A stretch of DNA of 64,000 bases from Bemisia tabaci (taxonomy: Eukaryota > Arthropoda > Insecta > Hemiptera > Aleyrodidae), in the NCBI RefSeq assembly GCF_918797505.1, contig NC_092801.1, positions 22,630,116 through 22,694,115 of the forward strand, given 5' to 3'. Shown in pieces: positions 62,553-64,000 of this stretch. A program made the translations under genes and the position numbers. Under the pieces are notes generated by a model that had not been told where the DNA came from, ran no database searches, and worked only from the letters and a program-made list of their open reading frames with translations. Within the stretch, counting starts at the first letter, position 1. The number at the start of each line of letters is the position of its first letter.

Positions 62553-63246
62553 CTTAGGGCATGAGACTATTTAGGACCCAAAAAAATGGCAGAAGTTTCA
62601 TGTAGGGTAGGTGGGGGTAAGAGTATACGCACGGGGTAAAAGTACGCACCGCACTTTTTTCGCGCGCTTTGTTTGAATTTATGATGCTACCGGGTGTTGG
62701 TTGTTGGCAAAATTGAGTTTCACCTGTTGACGAAGTTTAATGCGAAGCGGGTGTGTTTTGACGGAATTATGAGGCAAATTTACTTTTCATGCGAAAAGGA
62801 TCGATTTTTTTTTTTTAGTATTTGTATTGTTTGTTGTGAGTAGAATAGTTGATGGAAAAAAATCGGACAGGCACCATATCTAAGTGTTATAGTGTTGGCT
62901 TTAATAGTCCGTAGTTATTTTCACACATTGGGCCCAAAGTTTTAGTTCATGTTGTTCAATGTTTACAAATGGAAATGGGGCAAGAGTACGCAGCTACAAT
63001 GGGGCAAAAGTACGCGCCCAAAAGTTATCACCAACCGCTCTTGCTGCCAACCTTACTACATCCAAGATAATTTTTCTCAAAAATTGCACATGATTAGCCT
63101 TAAAAATATGTAAAGAAGTCGCATTAGTGCATTTGGGTACATTTATCGTTACGATAAGCTCAGAAAACTACATTTTGAGTCATTTTGCATTACACTAATT
63201 TATGGCGTCCGCCATTTTTGGGTCCTAAGGGCTCCATTCAGCCTAA
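62553..63246. mobile_element. TIR-bounded element containing GGGGTAAAAGTACGC repeats
   Basis: TTAGGACCCAAAAAAATGGC (62571) is matched in reverse complement by GCCATTTTTGGGTCCTAA (63211-63228). Pairing extends outward through TTAGGGCATGAG-like and CTCCATTCAGCCTAA words. Inside are four direct copies of GGGGTAAAAGTACGC variants, paired at 62613/62633 and 62977/63001. There is no transposase frame. Confidence 0.65.
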
Positions 63247-63339
63247 GATGGCTGAGCCAATCAGAGGTGGTAACACCAGTGGCCATACTCTCTCAATATA
63301 GTTACTCTAATGGAGGCGTGAGGGTAGTTTCAAACATTT

Positions 63340-63870
63340 CTATCACACCGGACCGGAGCGCATCGAGTCCCGACCGCGTCCGCGGCCGGAACGCGGCCCG
63401 AGCCCAGCAGCGGGCGGCCCGGCCTGGCCGCGGACCGATGCGATGCGATGGGAGTCGTTTCGTTTTTATCACGGGCGTCGTCCTCGTCGCGTCGTCGGGG
63501 AAAAAAATCGACATCGCCGTCGGCGTCGGCTGCCGCTGCCTGCAACTCGCCGCCCGCCCGCGCCGCGCCGCTGCCGCGCCAAGCCGAGCCGGACGAGACA
63601 ACAGGACGGGCTTGACGATCCGCCAGATGCTACGAGCTTCGGCACCCCCCCGCCCCCTCCCTCCCGCGTCCAGCCCCCCGCGGAGCCCCCAGCGCAGCGC
63701 CGCCGCCGCCGCGTCACCTCAACCCCCCCCCTCCCCCCGCGTTTCTGTCGCAGTCGCGGAGTTGCCGTCTCGGAGGGGGGGGGGGGGGGGGGTTCGATCG
63801 CCCCGCCGCCGGCGGCGCCGTTCGTTGTCCAGGCCGAGGCGCGTTTCGGATTAAAACGCTGAAACACGTG
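63340..63870. other. GC-rich CpG island near the window end
   Basis: Very high GC with dense CpG, simple C and G runs (for example G at 63775-63792) and CCGCCGCCGC stretches. Frames are open on both strands, so none can be called coding on length. It probably marks a promoter or a first exon of a gene outside the window. Confidence 0.45.
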
Positions 63871-64000
63871 TTTTGGCGCGGCTCGAGACGTACGACGTCT
63901 ATGCTTCTCTTGCTTGACCGAACTGGGGCTTCAGATAAATTTGAGAAAATTCAGCACTTTTTTGCATGATTCTTCAGCTCAAACGCTAAAAATCAGCAAT

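Noticed and set aside
63267..63867. 195-aa and 139-aa frames at the right end
   Set aside because: Composition-driven frames in a CpG island, open on both strands, with no domain.

Overview
The window is animal nuclear DNA, almost certainly from an insect. It is AT-rich, its genes are split by GT-AG introns, and the coding sequences match conserved animal families. Dense short inverted-repeat elements and TTAGG-type (CCTAA) motifs suggest a hemipteran, perhaps a whitefly-like species; that assignment is inference and is weakly held. No prokaryotic operon, CRISPR array, virus, tRNA or rRNA was seen.

The left 45 kb is gene-rich. In order: a p38-pathway MAP kinase kinase of the MKK3/6 (licorne) type (+, 7 exons, 333 aa); the F1-ATPase assembly factor ATPAF1 (-, single exon, 281 aa), head-to-head with OPA3 (+, 2 exons, 240 aa) across about 170 bp; the ciliary/flagellar coiled-coil protein CFAP157 (-, about 9 exons, about 493 aa), divergent from tyrosyl-DNA phosphodiesterase 1, TDP1 (+, 10 exons, 574 aa, with an N-terminal PBZ zinc finger); and fumarylacetoacetase, FAH (-, 9 exons, 416 aa), convergent with TDP1. 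For all six genes I joined exons by splice signals and reading phase. Five models close in frame from start to stop; the last exon of CFAP157 is uncertain.

From about 45 to 64 kb the window is repeat-rich and almost gene-free. It holds several terminal-inverted-repeat or fold-back elements, tandem arrays, a degenerate roughly 190-bp repeat, and GC-rich islands near 51.4, 55.2, 56.8 and 63.6 kb. The 55 kb island ends in a convincing first coding exon of a MADF-domain (Adf1-like) DNA-binding protein whose later exons were not found here.

The genes do not form one pathway. ATPAF1 and OPA3 are both mitochondrial and probably share a promoter region. The others act in stress signalling (MKK), cilium or sperm flagellum structure (CFAP157), DNA repair (TDP1) and tyrosine breakdown (FAH). 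I saw no clear sign of a new multi-gene system. The most unusual material is structural: long intronic hairpins, families of small inverted-repeat elements, and a local duplication that copied a splice acceptor and the start of a TDP1 exon.
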